This document shows, in pieces, positions 9,289 through 16,608 of a stretch of DNA of 64,000 bases. Positions within the stretch are counted from its first letter, which is position 1. Every line of letters begins with the position of its first letter. The notes below the pieces were generated by a model. It was not told the origin of the DNA and made no database searches. It saw only the letters and a program-made list of their open reading frames with translations. Origin of the DNA: an uncultured Bacteriovoracaceae bacterium (GTDB lineage: Bacteria; Bdellovibrionota; Bacteriovoracia; Bacteriovoracales; Bacteriovoracaceae); assembly GCA_937952395.1 (NCBI GenBank), contig CALFYV010000090.1, forward strand, positions 372,001 to 436,000, in the 5' to 3' direction. The position numbers and the translations under genes were made by a program.

Positions 9289-9320
9289 GTTGTTACATCG
9301 GTGAAATGTACAACTAAACT
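9289..9320 (-). promoter_or_regulatory. Representative full-length dyad form of the motif
   Basis: Here the motif is followed about 16 bases later by its inverted half: GTTTAGTTGT ... ACAACTAAAC, a 10-base perfect inverted repeat that extends to about 14 pairs with one bulge. Comparable full dyads lie near 7968-8006, 10003-10039, 11668-11706 and 11907-11944. In most other spacers only the first half survives. Confidence 0.8.
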
Positions 9321-9483
9321 AGTCGGTTTTGGTTGCTTCCCATCCGGGCAATTCTTGGGCAATATAGTCCTGAATTTGCTCGACGGTCATCGGGCGGGGC
9401 AGTGACATCTTGATCCGACTGCCAGTCTCGAAACGCTCGACAATGCAAGTTGTGAAGGTAACGTAACGCCAATCGGTGTTCAT
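9319..9483 (-). CDS. Very small cassette protein, 'ETGS...LPGW' type
   Basis: 54 residues, flanked by motif copies, with GGAG before the ATG and a TAG overlapping the motif. The pattern ETGSRIKMSLP ... QELPGWEA resembles the products at 39315 and 39485, so these appear to be diverged paralogs. Function unknown. Confidence 0.65.
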   Translation of the reverse strand: MNTDWRYVTFTTCIVERFETGSRIKMSLPRPMTVEQIQDYIAQELPGWEATKTD

Positions 9484-9609
9484 TGGTTTCTCCGTTGTAA
9501 AGGGTGGGGCGGTTTTGGCTTGCGTTGTCTGCCGTTAAATGTACAACTAAACTTTGTTGATGAAAGGCGGGAAGGGGGTCGGCCGTACCCCTTCCCTAGC
9601 TACACTGGC

Positions 9610-9984
9610 CTAAGCAGCCAGCTTTGCGTATTGTTCTGCCGCCCAAAGCTCTTTGTGGCCGAGTTCGGTCACAAGCACGGCGCCGGGCGAGCCGTTCTTG
9701 ACCGGCTTCACGGTCAAGCCCTTACGCTTGAGAATGACCGAATAGACCGGGGTGTAGTGAATCAGCGTGACGTTGAGCGGGTTGGGGTTGGCGATGACTT
9801 CGACGAGAAATTCCCGTTGTTCCTTGTGATCGACACCGATCAACAGTTGGCCGGGTACAACGTCCGACTGATGGGCAATTTGCTTGCCCTTGACGAATCC
9901 TACCGTGCTGGTGCCCTTGGCATAAATCCGCTTCAAGCCCTTACGGTTCTTGTCCTCGATTAATTGCTTCTGATAGTCAGGCAT
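9610..9984 (-). CDS. Unknown basic cassette protein ending LAA
   Basis: 124 residues from the ATG at 9984 (CGGAG upstream). Lys-rich, beta-strand pattern in the middle, C-terminal helix ending in Lys-Leu-Ala-Ala. A GC-rich hairpin (GGGAAGGGG/CCCCTTCCC, about 9566-9596) lies downstream before the next motif. Confidence 0.7.
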   Translation of the reverse strand: MPDYQKQLIEDKNRKGLKRIYAKGTSTVGFVKGKQIAHQSDVVPGQLLIGVDHKEQREFLVEVIANPNPLNVTLIHYTPVYSVILKRKGLTVKPVKNGSPGAVLVTELGHKELWAAEQYAKLAA

Positions 9985-10036
9985 TGTTTTGCTCCGTTGG
10001 GGTTTAGTTGTTACACCGATGAAATGTACAACTAAA

Positions 10037-10402
10037 CTAGCAGAAATCTTCACCGATGCTATCGGTGTATTGGATGGGGCATTCTTCCAAAAGGTTGAGA
10101 AATTCCCTAAGGGAGAATACTTCTCCATATCCATTTGTGATTGGCCCGCTTACCCGTTGTAAATCGGCTTCAGGCATGGCCCAATTGAATGACATGCACG
10201 GCTTTTCGGGCTGGCGATTGCATTTTGGACAAAGTTTGTAAAATCGCCGGCGCCTAACGATTCCAATTTGCTCATGAACAAATTGTTCCCCTGGAGCAAA
10301 GAGAGTTTGCCCGCAATCCCAACAGTACTGTCGTCCGGCGGCGCTTCGCTTGCCGATATGTCGCTTCTCACCGGCAAGATGGCAGTAATAATTTGTTCCC
10401 AT
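10037..10402 (-). CDS. MGTNYY-type zinc protein
   Basis: 121 residues. Opens MGTNYY and contains HIGKRSAAG, CWDC and CPKC, the pattern of a small zinc protein I recall from many phages; role unknown. AGGTG precedes the ATG at 10402; the 13 residues upstream in the same frame read through the motif and are excluded. Confidence 0.75.
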   Translation of the reverse strand: MGTNYYCHLAGEKRHIGKRSAAGRQYCWDCGQTLFAPGEQFVHEQIGIVRRRRFYKLCPKCNRQPEKPCMSFNWAMPEADLQRVSGPITNGYGEVFSLREFLNLLEECPIQYTDSIGEDFC

Positions 10403-10421
10403 GATGCACCTAATGTACAAA

Positions 10422-10499
10422 CTTAGTCGCCCCAGTTCCATTGTCTGTTGTCATTACAGTCGGAACAAATCAGGAATATAACCCCTAGGGGCGACTAAG
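10422..10499 (-). repeat. 12-base inverted repeat around a cassette junction
   Basis: CTTAGTCGCCCC (10422-10433) and its exact complement (10488-10499) enclose 54 bases with a smaller GTTCC/GGAAC stem inside. The repeat overlaps the stop codon of the gene at 10495 and the motif copy at 10415. Could form a long RNA stem. Confidence 0.7.
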
Positions 10500-10653
10500 C
10501 TATGCGATTGTCGTTAAGCGACTCTTTTAGATCGTTGTTTTTCTTTCGGGTTTCAAACCATTTTTGCATGGCTGCCCATCGCCATTCGCTAACGCTTTTG
10601 GTTGGCGACTCTTTGGCGTAGTTGACGATTGAGAGAAAACGTCGAAGTTTCAT
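10495..10653 (-). CDS. Unknown basic mini-protein
   Basis: 52 residues from the ATG at 10653, with GGAAGGA upstream. Highly basic and Trp-containing (EWRWAAMQKWFETRKK), possibly nucleic-acid-binding. Its stop lies inside the inverted repeat described above. Confidence 0.6.
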   Translation of the reverse strand: MKLRRFLSIVNYAKESPTKSVSEWRWAAMQKWFETRKKNNDLKESLNDNRIA

Positions 10654-10693
10654 GGCTAGTCCTTCCGCCGATGAAATGTACAACTAAACTGTG

Positions 10694-10981
10694 CTAGTCG
10701 CTTTGCAATTGGGCATAGGCATGTCCCAGCAACTTTCCAGCCTCCGTCAGGCATAGATGCGTGCCGTCTAGCACTTTTAGCAAGCCGAGTTTGACCGCCG
10801 CCGATTCAATGTCACTAATTTTCTTCAGCCTACGTCCATAGGCATCCGTGGGGGCGGGGATCGGGTCGCCGATGGCACACCCTGTGGCACAATCACGCAT
10901 CATTTTCACAAAATCTGCCGCCTTTTCACGGTTGGCTGATTGGACTCCATTTCTTTCAAGAGCAACCACTATGGTAAGCAT
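10694..10981 (-). CDS. Unknown cassette protein
   Basis: 95 residues from the ATG at 10981 (GAGGG upstream). Helical; the C-terminal half (SAAVKLGLLKVLDG ... LTEAGKLLGHA) is compatible with a small winged-helix DNA-binding fold, but no family is assigned. Confidence 0.65.
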   Translation of the reverse strand: MLTIVVALERNGVQSANREKAADFVKMMRDCATGCAIGDPIPAPTDAYGRRLKKISDIESAAVKLGLLKVLDGTHLCLTEAGKLLGHAYAQLQSD

Positions 10982-11024
10982 TTCACACCCTCTGGGTTTC
11001 GTTCTTCCGCCGATGAATGTACAA

Positions 11025-11111
11025 CTAAACTTCAATGATGTCGTGCAACACTTCGGGTGTCATTTCGACAACATCATGAAGAAGGTCCGCTTCATCATAA
11101 AGCTGCGGTAG
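11025..11111 (-). pseudogene. Remnant cassette without start codon
   Basis: A 28-codon open stretch (ends LHDIIEV, stop inside the motif) reads like protein but is preceded in frame by TAA and has no ATG, GTG or TTG in a useful place. It looks like the 3' end of a lost cassette gene left between two motif copies. Confidence 0.4.
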
Positions 11112-11118
11112 TTATTGT

Positions 11119-11271
11119 TCATTCGGCCAGGGCCTTTCGCAATTGGGCTTGACGAGTGCGGTTCCGCTTGGTGCGGCGGTCTTGGTGTTTGCCGGCGCCA
11201 CTACGGTGTTCGGCATGGCCCCGGCTCACTTGCCACGAGGGTTTCACGTTGAGTTTGATTTTCGTGCTCAT
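11119..11271 (-). CDS. Very basic mini-protein
   Basis: 50 residues, rich in Arg, Lys and His (RGHAEHRSGAGKHQDRRTKR). Likely binds nucleic acid. The ATG lies only about 12 bases after the motif and no AGGAG-like site is visible, one of several cassettes with short or absent leaders. Confidence 0.65.
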   Translation of the reverse strand: MSTKIKLNVKPSWQVSRGHAEHRSGAGKHQDRRTKRNRTRQAQLRKALAE

Positions 11272-11405
11272 GGCAGTGAAATGTACAACTAATCTTTGTG
11301 AGGAAAAACACCCCGGCTCGCTCCTGCGTTCAAGCAGGCCATGCCCCTAAATTACATCACACCGCACGGACTGGTAGCTGGCGGTGGCCGGGAGGGACCA
11401 GTAAC

Positions 11406-11654
11406 TTACGCAGCTTGGAGGGTTTGTTTGTTGGCGACCAGGGCGAGATGATTTACCCGCACGACCACCCAACCGGGGCCATCCCAAGTTTGGTAGAAGC
11501 GGCGAAGATCATCCTGATCGTTTAACACGATATTCTTGCGGGGATTATCGTGGTTGACAATCCGAATCTGGCCGTTGATCGGCTCGGGCACTTCGTAGTT
11601 TCCTTCAGTATTGAAGCGATCCACGATTGCACGAGCGAGAGCAGCGTTTTTCAT
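11406..11654 (-). CDS. Unknown cassette protein ending QAA
   Basis: 82 residues, beta-rich, AAAAGG upstream of ATG. Ends Leu-Gln-Ala-Ala with codons GCT GCG and stop TAA. Downstream are small GC-rich hairpins and a T-run before the motif at 11283. Confidence 0.7.
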   Translation of the reverse strand: MKNAALARAIVDRFNTEGNYEVPEPINGQIRIVNHDNPRKNIVLNDQDDLRRFYQTWDGPGWVVVRVNHLALVANKQTLQAA

Positions 11655-11699
11655 TTTCTTACCTTTTGGGTTTAGTTGTTACAACGGTGAAATGTACAA

Positions 11700-11891
11700 C
11701 TAAACTAGATGATGCGGCGGTTGAACGATCACCTTGACATTGGGATTATCTACTAAATCTTGGGCTTCTGCTTTTTCAAGTAGCCCCCCGATTTCAGGGG
11801 TCAAGCGGTTTTTGAGAGAAATTACTCGCCAAACGGGGCGACGATCTGTGCCGCACCAGTCCTGTCGTAGGGTGACACGTTGCTTATTCAT
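11700..11891 (-). CDS. Unknown small cassette protein
   Basis: 63 residues, AAAGGA upstream. Its last codon and stop are supplied by the motif (GTT TAG). Pattern suggests a beta-hairpin plus helix; no family recognised. Confidence 0.65.
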   Translation of the reverse strand: MNKQRVTLRQDWCGTDRRPVWRVISLKNRLTPEIGGLLEKAEAQDLVDNPNVKVIVQPPHHLV

Positions 11892-11936
11892 TTTCTTGTC
11901 CTTTGGGTTTAGTTGTTACAACGGTGAAATGTACAA

Positions 11937-11996
11937 CTAAACTTTCTCGACATCATCGGCATAGGCGAAGGTCCAATATCCTGTCGTCCAAATGTA
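11937..11996 (-). pseudogene. Micro-cassette remnant between two motif copies
   Basis: Only about 18 codons (WTTGYWTFAYADDVEKV) lie between the motif copies at 11994 and 11931. The frame reads like a protein C-terminus and ends at the motif TAG. Translation could begin only at the TTG inside the upstream motif. Confidence 0.35.
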
Positions 11997-12000
11997 CAAC

Positions 12001-12189
12001 TTAACTTGCTCGCCGGCATTGTTTCCATCGGTTGATGAGAATTTGCATCTCAGTGATGGATATATCCGTGTGAGTTTCCGGAACGTATCTGGCCGGTCTT
12101 TCTTTGTGCCACTGTAAACTGCCAATTCTTTTTCCCTTTCGATAAACGTCAAGGGCATTGGGGTCAGCAGTTAGTCTTAGTTCGATCAT
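12001..12189 (-). CDS. Unknown small cassette protein
   Basis: 62 residues (opens MIELRLTADPNALDVYR), start overlapping the upstream stop as ATGA. Beta-sheet N-terminus, basic C-terminal helix (LINRWKQCRRAS). Preferred over an overlapping frame because of the coupled start and conserved-looking sequence. Confidence 0.65.
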   Translation of the reverse strand: MIELRLTADPNALDVYRKGKRIGSLQWHKERPARYVPETHTDISITEMQILINRWKQCRRAS

Positions 12190-12344
12190 GCTAAGGTCAC
12201 AATTGCCTTGCCAAAGTTTTCTTCGACGTTAAGCTCGGGAGCTTTCTTGGCTTCGTCGATGACTGAATCTCTTGACCAGCCGAGAGTTTCGGCTAGCACA
12301 TCGGCGCCAAGCCGATGATGATTTTCCTGTTGAAAAGCAATCAT
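12186..12344 (-). CDS. Unknown small cassette protein
   Basis: 52 residues from the ATG at 12344; a longer frame overlaps the zinc-ribbon gene upstream and is not used. Contains a plausible HTH-like stretch (LAETLGWSRDSVIDEAKK). Only a half-motif AGTTTAG precedes it. Confidence 0.55.
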   Translation of the reverse strand: MIAFQQENHHRLGADVLAETLGWSRDSVIDEAKKAPELNVEENFGKAIVTLA

Positions 12345-12375
12345 CGTCCGAACAATCGAGCGATGCCAAGCGTTT

Positions 12376-12552
12376 CTAAACTCGCTCAACTTTATACCCT
12401 CTGTTGCCACACTCGGGGCAGGAGCTTTCGTAGTGTCGGTGCCCACACTTTGTACAAGTTCGCTTTCCCCGGCGATCTGCAAGTCGGTCTCGACTGCGTT
12501 GGCCCAACAAACTCAGGGCAACAAAAGTGCCGAATAGGTTTTTCTTGCTCAT
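12376..12552 (-). CDS. Zinc-ribbon mini-protein
   Basis: 58 residues. CTKCGH and CPECGN spaced 11 residues apart form a classic zinc ribbon; the N-terminus is basic. Probably binds nucleic acid or protein. Ends with GTT TAG of a degenerate motif half. Start is preceded by AAAGGTGCAAA. Confidence 0.7.
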   Translation of the reverse strand: MSKKNLFGTFVALSLLGQRSRDRLADRRGKRTCTKCGHRHYESSCPECGNRGYKVERV

Positions 12553-12698
12553 TTTGCACCTTTGAAAAAAGCAGCTATTTACGGTTTAGTAGCCGTTTGT
12601 CACTTCGGGTTTGACGGGCCTTACTTGTGGGCGAGCGGATATCATTGAGAGGCCCAGCCGTAGCTCACCCCTGCCCGCCGCTGCTTACAAAAGTACAA

Positions 12699-12977
12699 CT
12701 AAACTTGCCGCTTTGGCAAAGACTTCGCTTCGATTCTGGGACGGTTGCGATTCGTGGTGTTCCGCAGGGCCTTAGCTTCGGCTTCGGTCATCACGTAATC
12801 GTCAAACAACTCATCGTGCGGATATTTCTCGGGCTCGTCGTCGATTTGTTCAACGGCAACCTTGTTGCTATCGGTTTCGTTGAACTCATCACAAGCAACT
12901 TCGATTGCATCTTGGGCGTTGTCGGCTTCGACGACGGCTTCTCGACCATCATCGTGCCAAGAATGATATTTCGGCAT
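12699..12977 (-). CDS. Unknown acidic cassette protein
   Basis: 92 residues from the ATG at 12977 (GAGGA upstream). Acidic (AQDAIEVACDEFNETD, EQIDDEPEKYPHDE) with a basic tail; DNA-mimic behaviour is conceivable but unproven. Motif supplies the final Val and stop. Confidence 0.65.
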   Translation of the reverse strand: MPKYHSWHDDGREAVVEADNAQDAIEVACDEFNETDSNKVAVEQIDDEPEKYPHDELFDDYVMTEAEAKALRNTTNRNRPRIEAKSLPKRQV

Positions 12978-12992
12978 AGTTTTCCTCAATGG

Positions 12993-13094
12993 GGCTTAGC
13001 GTCCTTATCGCTTGGCACGCTTCGGACTTACGGTTTTAACTGGAGTCGGATTGGATACCGCTCCGCACCAAGATTTCCCGTGTTGAGCTAAGCC
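12993..13094 (-). repeat. Structured leader bounded by an 8-base inverted repeat
   Basis: GGCTTAGC (12993-13000) and GCTAAGCC (13087-13094) enclose about 86 bases that contain further small pairings (GTCC/GGAC, GGAGCGGTATCC). It lies in the 5' leader of the gene at 12699, between motif and ribosome binding site. Confidence 0.5.
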
Positions 13095-13111
13095 AGGAAT
13101 GTACAACTAAA

Positions 13112-13333
13112 CTAGGCGGCGAGCCGGTCCAGTTGTTTCTCGAATGGACGAAGGTAGAACGCTCGTTCACCTCGACGGCCAACCCACGAATCTTGAATGT
13201 CCATTTCCGCCGAGATCAAGTGCGGCCACTTCTTTGCCGCTTGGCTGAAGATGGTTTCGGGCTTGGCGGCACGAAGCACACCGAGAAGTCGCCCATACCA
13301 AAACACTTTGAAATCACGAACTTGGGATGGCAT
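13112..13333 (-). CDS. Unknown cassette protein ending LAA
   Basis: 73 residues, basic. Ends Arg-Leu-Ala-Ala with TAG joined to the motif. GAGGG precedes the ATG. Contains a repeat-free alpha/beta pattern; no family recognised. Confidence 0.7.
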   Translation of the reverse strand: MPSQVRDFKVFWYGRLLGVLRAAKPETIFSQAAKKWPHLISAEMDIQDSWVGRRGERAFYLRPFEKQLDRLAA

Positions 13334-13382
13334 TTTTATGCCCTCAGGGGTTTGCGTTACAGCACTGGAATGTACAACTAAA

Positions 13383-13541
13383 CTAGGCGGCCACTAGTTC
13401 TTTTTTGCGAAGTTCGGCCCAACGAGGTTTTCCATTGATATACTCGGAAAACCGAATGAGTTCGTATCCCATCTCTTTGAGGGATTCTTTCTCGTGTTCG
13501 TAGTGGGCAGCGCCAATGATGATGATTTTGTTTTCGTTCAT
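13383..13541 (-). CDS. Small protein ending VAA, possible leaderless mRNA
   Basis: 52 residues (opens MNENKIIIIGAAHYEHEKES). The ATG is nine bases after the motif core and lacks an AGGAG site. Ends Val-Ala-Ala. A larger alternative frame begins upstream of the motif and is unlikely. Confidence 0.6.
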   Translation of the reverse strand: MNENKIIIIGAAHYEHEKESLKEMGYELIRFSEYINGKPRWAELRKKELVAA

Positions 13542-13576
13542 GGAAGTATGTACAAATTGGCTTGTGATTTTTGGAT

Positions 13577-13609
13577 GGGGGAGGGCAGGAAGCCAGTCTG
13601 CCCTCCCCC
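13577..13609 (-). terminator. Long GC hairpin before a motif copy
   Basis: GGGGGAGGGCAG pairs with CTGCCCTCCCCC (12 pairs). There is no clean T-run after it, so it may be a weak terminator or an mRNA-stabilising hairpin. It follows the gene at 13704 and precedes the motif at 13550. Confidence 0.55.
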
Positions 13610-13703
13610 GCAACGAAGCGAATCAATTAATTATCACACTCAAAAGTCAAGGTAGGACTTTAGCTACAGAAATGGAGGGTCCATTAGGTAGTTATATGTC
13701 CTT

Positions 13704-13988
13704 CTATACAAGGTAGAGTGTGAGTTCATACCGTCCCGATGGCATACGATACCATGAGACGAAAAGGTTTCCGATCTCTTTGGACTCGGTTTCGATATCC
13801 ACAATGGTTGCAAGACACCGCCCCTCATCTCCGGGCATATTGAAAGCGGCAAGTGTCCAACCAAACTCTGCGAGAATTTTGTCGGCAGGGCCAACAAAAT
13901 CCGCTTTATGAGCGTAATAATCATTCGTGCTGGTAAGCTCCGCAATTCGGGATCGGGCGGGGTGACGACGAGTGATGTAATTGTCCAT
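13704..13988 (-). CDS. Unknown cassette protein
   Basis: 94 residues, CGGAG upstream. Mixed alpha/beta, no recognised motif. Followed by about 90 bases of spacer and the GC hairpin at 13577. Confidence 0.7.
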   Translation of the reverse strand: MDNYITRRHPARSRIAELTSTNDYYAHKADFVGPADKILAEFGWTLAAFNMPGDEGRCLATIVDIETESKEIGNLFVSWYRMPSGRYELTLYLV

Positions 13989-14029
13989 CGCTGGCTCCGG
14001 GGTTTAGTTTACACCGACGAAATGTACAA

Positions 14030-14512
14030 CTAAACTTGGGTTTCCAGTTCCACCAAGTAATTCTGGGCTTTCTCAAAAGCCTCGCCTGCCTTGATATGTT
14101 CCTTGCAAATGTTCGCCAATTCTGCCTCTGCATCTTTCAATTTGCGCTTGGCCGAGAGAATTTCAGCCCTTCGCAAGTTTTCGGGGGTGTGGTTTTTCAC
14201 CCAAGCCCGAAGTATTTCCTCCTTGGCCCCTTTGACGGCTGCTGATGTGGGGTCGGGAAGATATTTACCATTGCGGTAAGCATCCAACCGGGCCAGGTAG
14301 ATCGTGCCCTTGATGCGCCACCAGGCATCTTCGTAGTCCTTTGACAGTTCGGCTCGACAAGTATAATCGACACCGTTAATTGTCAGAGGATGTTCCTTGT
14401 TCTCCGACATCAACACGACACTTTTGTTGCTCCAAACAGTAACGTGAATCTCACCATACTTGGTGTCGATGATGCCCTCTAGGTGGCCGAAAACTTCTTG
14501 CACGTTTCGCAT
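14030..14512 (-). CDS. Unknown coiled-coil protein
   Basis: 160 residues. N-terminal beta-rich half, then a long charged helix (about 100-155) likely to form a coiled coil. AAAGGA upstream. Motif supplies the final Val and stop. Confidence 0.7.
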   Translation of the reverse strand: MRNVQEVFGHLEGIIDTKYGEIHVTVWSNKSVVLMSENKEHPLTINGVDYTCRAELSKDYEDAWWRIKGTIYLARLDAYRNGKYLPDPTSAAVKGAKEEILRAWVKNHTPENLRRAEILSAKRKLKDAEAELANICKEHIKAGEAFEKAQNYLVELETQV

Positions 14513-14573
14513 TTTGTTTCCTTTTGGTTTAGTTGCGACAGCGATGTAATGTACAACTAAACTTAGCAGGAGT

Positions 14574-14609
14574 GCCCTGGCCCCGAGTATTAAAACTCAG
14601 GACCAGGGC
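14574..14609 (-). other. Hairpin after a cassette gene
   Basis: GCCCTGG and CCAGGGC with an inner GAGT/ACTC pairing form a stem-loop between the gene at 14632 and the motif at 14551. No T-run. Confidence 0.5.
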
Positions 14610-14631
14610 CTCGCCACGATGTTACTCCTGG

Positions 14632-14994
14632 TCACGCTGCCTTGGGCAGATCGTCCTCTTTGGTAAACGAGTGCTGCATATGCGGGCGGGTGTCGAAAAA
14701 CCGCTTGACCCGCTGATAGGTCGGCTTGCGACCCGCCAGAAAACTCTTGAGCGGATTTTGCGAAGGGCCGTTAAGGGCCGCATCAACGTAGGCCGCTTCG
14801 TTTCGTTCTTTCTGGAACGAGGCGACATATTCGGCGGTCGCCTGACGCTTCGCAGCCTGTTCAGCCTGTTGCTTGGCCTGAAGCCGCTTCAGCCGCTCCT
14901 GAGCCTTGCGGGTGTTTTCCGCAGCCTTTGCAAGCTGGCGGGGGCTCTTGCCCTTAGGGGTGCGAACGTGTTGAACCTTTTCCTTCTTGCTCAT
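14632..14994 (-). CDS. Highly basic coiled-coil protein ending KAA
   Basis: 120 residues from the ATG at 14994, chosen because GGAG lies six bases upstream. Long Ala/Gln/Arg/Lys-rich helix (about 24-62). Likely nucleic-acid or ribosome associated. Ends Pro-Lys-Ala-Ala with stop TGA. Confidence 0.7.
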   Translation of the reverse strand: MSKKEKVQHVRTPKGKSPRQLAKAAENTRKAQERLKRLQAKQQAEQAAKRQATAEYVASFQKERNEAAYVDAALNGPSQNPLKSFLAGRKPTYQRVKRFFDTRPHMQHSFTKEDDLPKAA

Positions 14995-15041
14995 CACTAT
15001 CTCCATCGAGGGTCGTTAATCAACACCGACGAAATGTACAA

Positions 15042-15467
15042 CTAAACTTTGGTCCGCTCCAATGCTTGCCGGGTCTGTTCTGGATTAGCAGCAGCATTGA
15101 TGATTGTGCCCATCACCAAAACAGGGTCGGAGGCCCATTCTTCTTGGTCCCAATAGACCAATTCCTCGCCATTTTCATCCACCAAGCGAACATATTCACC
15201 GCAGGTAAATTCTCCTGGTTTTGGATTATAAACACCAGAAACCAGCGACCAACCGTTTTGCAGTTTCAAAACAATTTCGTGATCGTCATTGGTTGGGCAA
15301 TCTCCTAGCACTTGGTGTAGCGCAAACGGAGCGGCAAAATCAAACAGCGTGTTTAACGCTGTAATTTCTTCATTACCTGTCGTAGGGAAAAATACGAAAG
15401 GGGGCGCCTGCTTTTTTACGCTGTCAATGAGATTCCGAACGTGGACGATTGCATTGCTAAGTTTCAT
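15042..15467 (-). CDS. Unknown cassette protein
   Basis: 141 residues, AAAGGG upstream, start overlapping the upstream gene by four bases, so the two are coupled. Mixed alpha/beta; motif supplies the last Val and stop. No family recognised. Confidence 0.7.
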   Translation of the reverse strand: MKLSNAIVHVRNLIDSVKKQAPPFVFFPTTGNEEITALNTLFDFAAPFALHQVLGDCPTNDDHEIVLKLQNGWSLVSGVYNPKPGEFTCGEYVRLVDENGEELVYWDQEEWASDPVLVMGTIINAAANPEQTRQALERTKV

Positions 15468-15760
15468 TTACATTCCCTTTTGAGAATATCGGCAACCTGT
15501 TCCTCGCCGGGGACAGGCAAGCTTTTGTTGCCGTCGATAGTGACGCCGAAAACTTTGTAGTATTGAATCACCACCTCATGTCCATTGCTGAAGAACTTGA
15601 GATAGTGAAAATCTTCTCTTTGGTCATACCAAAGTTCGGGGTTTTCGACCGGGATGTCATAAAAACGGCCAGCGAGAATTTCGGCCAATTGCTTCAAAAT
15701 CTCGAAGCGATGTTGGCTAAAGTAAAGCCCTTCAGTGCTGCCGATTTTGAATTCCATCAT
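15464..15760 (-). CDS. Unknown cassette protein
   Basis: 98 residues. Two adjacent ATG codons follow AAGGAGCC; the second (15757) has the better spacing. Aromatic-rich central region. Coupled to the downstream gene. Confidence 0.7.
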   Translation of the reverse strand: MMEFKIGSTEGLYFSQHRFEILKQLAEILAGRFYDIPVENPELWYDQREDFHYLKFFSNGHEVVIQYYKVFGVTIDGNKSLPVPGEEQVADILKRECK

Positions 15761-15782
15761 GGCTCCTTAATGTACAAGTAAA

Positions 15783-15885
15783 CAAGTCCTCCGCATGGCG
15801 GCTGGCAGGTTGCAATCGACCGGGTTTTTCAGCCTGCCATGCGGAATAGGTTTCGACGACTCGTAGAGTCTCCACCCTGGACTTG
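15783..15885 (-). ncRNA. Possible three-way-junction RNA
   Basis: CAAGTCC (15783-15789) pairs with GGACTTG (15879-15885). Inside are a 15-pair helix with one bulge (15790-15804 with 15830-15845) and a small hairpin GACTC-GTA-GAGTC (15858-15870). No reading frame explains it. It lies between a tRNA-like element and a motif copy. The pairing is strand-symmetric, so the transcribed strand is assumed from neighbours. Confidence 0.5.
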
Positions 15886-15891
15886 TAAGCT

Positions 15892-16010
15892 GCCCTCCTG
15901 GGGTTCGAACCCAGATTTCTCTCTTGGCCCTCCGACTTGTACTTCGCCGGCGCAGATTGACTAGTATTTTCTGCTAGAGCCGAGTGCCTTGCCAATTAGA
16001 CGAGAGGGCC
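15892..16010 (-). ncRNA. tRNA-like element with abnormal middle
   Basis: From 16010 downwards: acceptor-like GGCCCTC, T8, D arm GTCT-AATTGGCA-AGGC, then CTCGG with no matching partner, about 50 extra bases, then a canonical T arm (CTGGG-TTCGAAC-CCCAG) and GAGGGC. A second GAGGGCC lies inside at 15926-15932 and pairs better with the 5' end. Reads as a tRNA broken by an insertion or containing an intron; no anticodon can be assigned. Confidence 0.45.
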
Positions 16011-16015
16011 GTTAG

Positions 16016-16225
16016 TTAAAAAGTTGGCAGCCAACCAAAATGGATGAGAATTTTGCCAACAATTACTCCGATCAAAACAGAAACGAAAAGCATAATTCTT
16101 TCTCGACGTTTCTGTTTCTTGACTTTTCGCTCGAACTCACGAACCTTTTTGGACAATTCGTGAACATCTTGGCTGAGTTTATTGGCTTTTTCAGCCGCAT
16201 CGTTGACTTCTTGTTCAGGCGTCAT
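16016..16225 (-). CDS. Small coiled-coil membrane protein
   Basis: 69 residues. Charged heptad-like helix (10-43) then one hydrophobic segment (about 45-66). Probably tail-anchored in the inner membrane. AGGAAA upstream. Stop lies next to the tRNA-like element. Confidence 0.7.
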   Translation of the reverse strand: MTPEQEVNDAAEKANKLSQDVHELSKKVREFERKVKKQKRRERIMLFVSVLIGVIVGKILIHFGWLPTF

Positions 16226-16255
16226 GGTTTTCCTGTCAACAAATGTACAACTAAA

Positions 16256-16573
16256 CTAGGCAGCCTTCTTGTATTTACTGCCGGTGGCAACTTCGTAGAG
16301 CCACCGAGAGCGGCCCTTGTGAATGTGAACGTGGGTCGGTTCCGACGCCTGCCCGAGATTGCCGTTGAACCCGAGAATCCGATCAATACCGCCGACCATC
16401 TGGCCGTCGATATTCGTCATGTGGATGGTCACTTTGCCCCCATCCCTGACAGCATAGTTTTCGGTGTAACGAGGATTCCCCTCATCGTCCACCACGAACT
16501 TACGATTGTCGAAGATGAACTGATCGACTTGCTCGAAACGATGCGGACTGGCTGCAAGCTGAAGCAAATACAT
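16256..16573 (-). CDS. Unknown cassette protein ending KAA
   Basis: 105 residues, AGGAA upstream. Beta-rich, several His and Gly; ends Lys-Lys-Ala-Ala with the TAG joined to the motif. No family recognised. Confidence 0.7.
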   Translation of the reverse strand: MYLLQLAASPHRFEQVDQFIFDNRKFVVDDEGNPRYTENYAVRDGGKVTIHMTNIDGQMVGGIDRILGFNGNLGQASEPTHVHIHKGRSRWLYEVATGSKYKKAA

Positions 16574-16608
16574 TTATTTGGTTCCTGTGGTTGAAATGTA
16601 CAACTAAA

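Noticed and set aside
9520..9963. 147-residue plus-strand frame
   Set aside because: It begins in the motif and is antisense to the better supported gene at 9610.
12186..12482. 98-residue frame on the minus strand
   Set aside because: Its first half overlaps the clear zinc-ribbon gene at 12376; the start was moved to the ATG at 12344.
15845..15860. tmRNA fragment (GGTTTCGACG)
   Set aside because: Resembles the tmRNA 5' region by chance; no tag frame or tRNA-like 3' domain in the right place.
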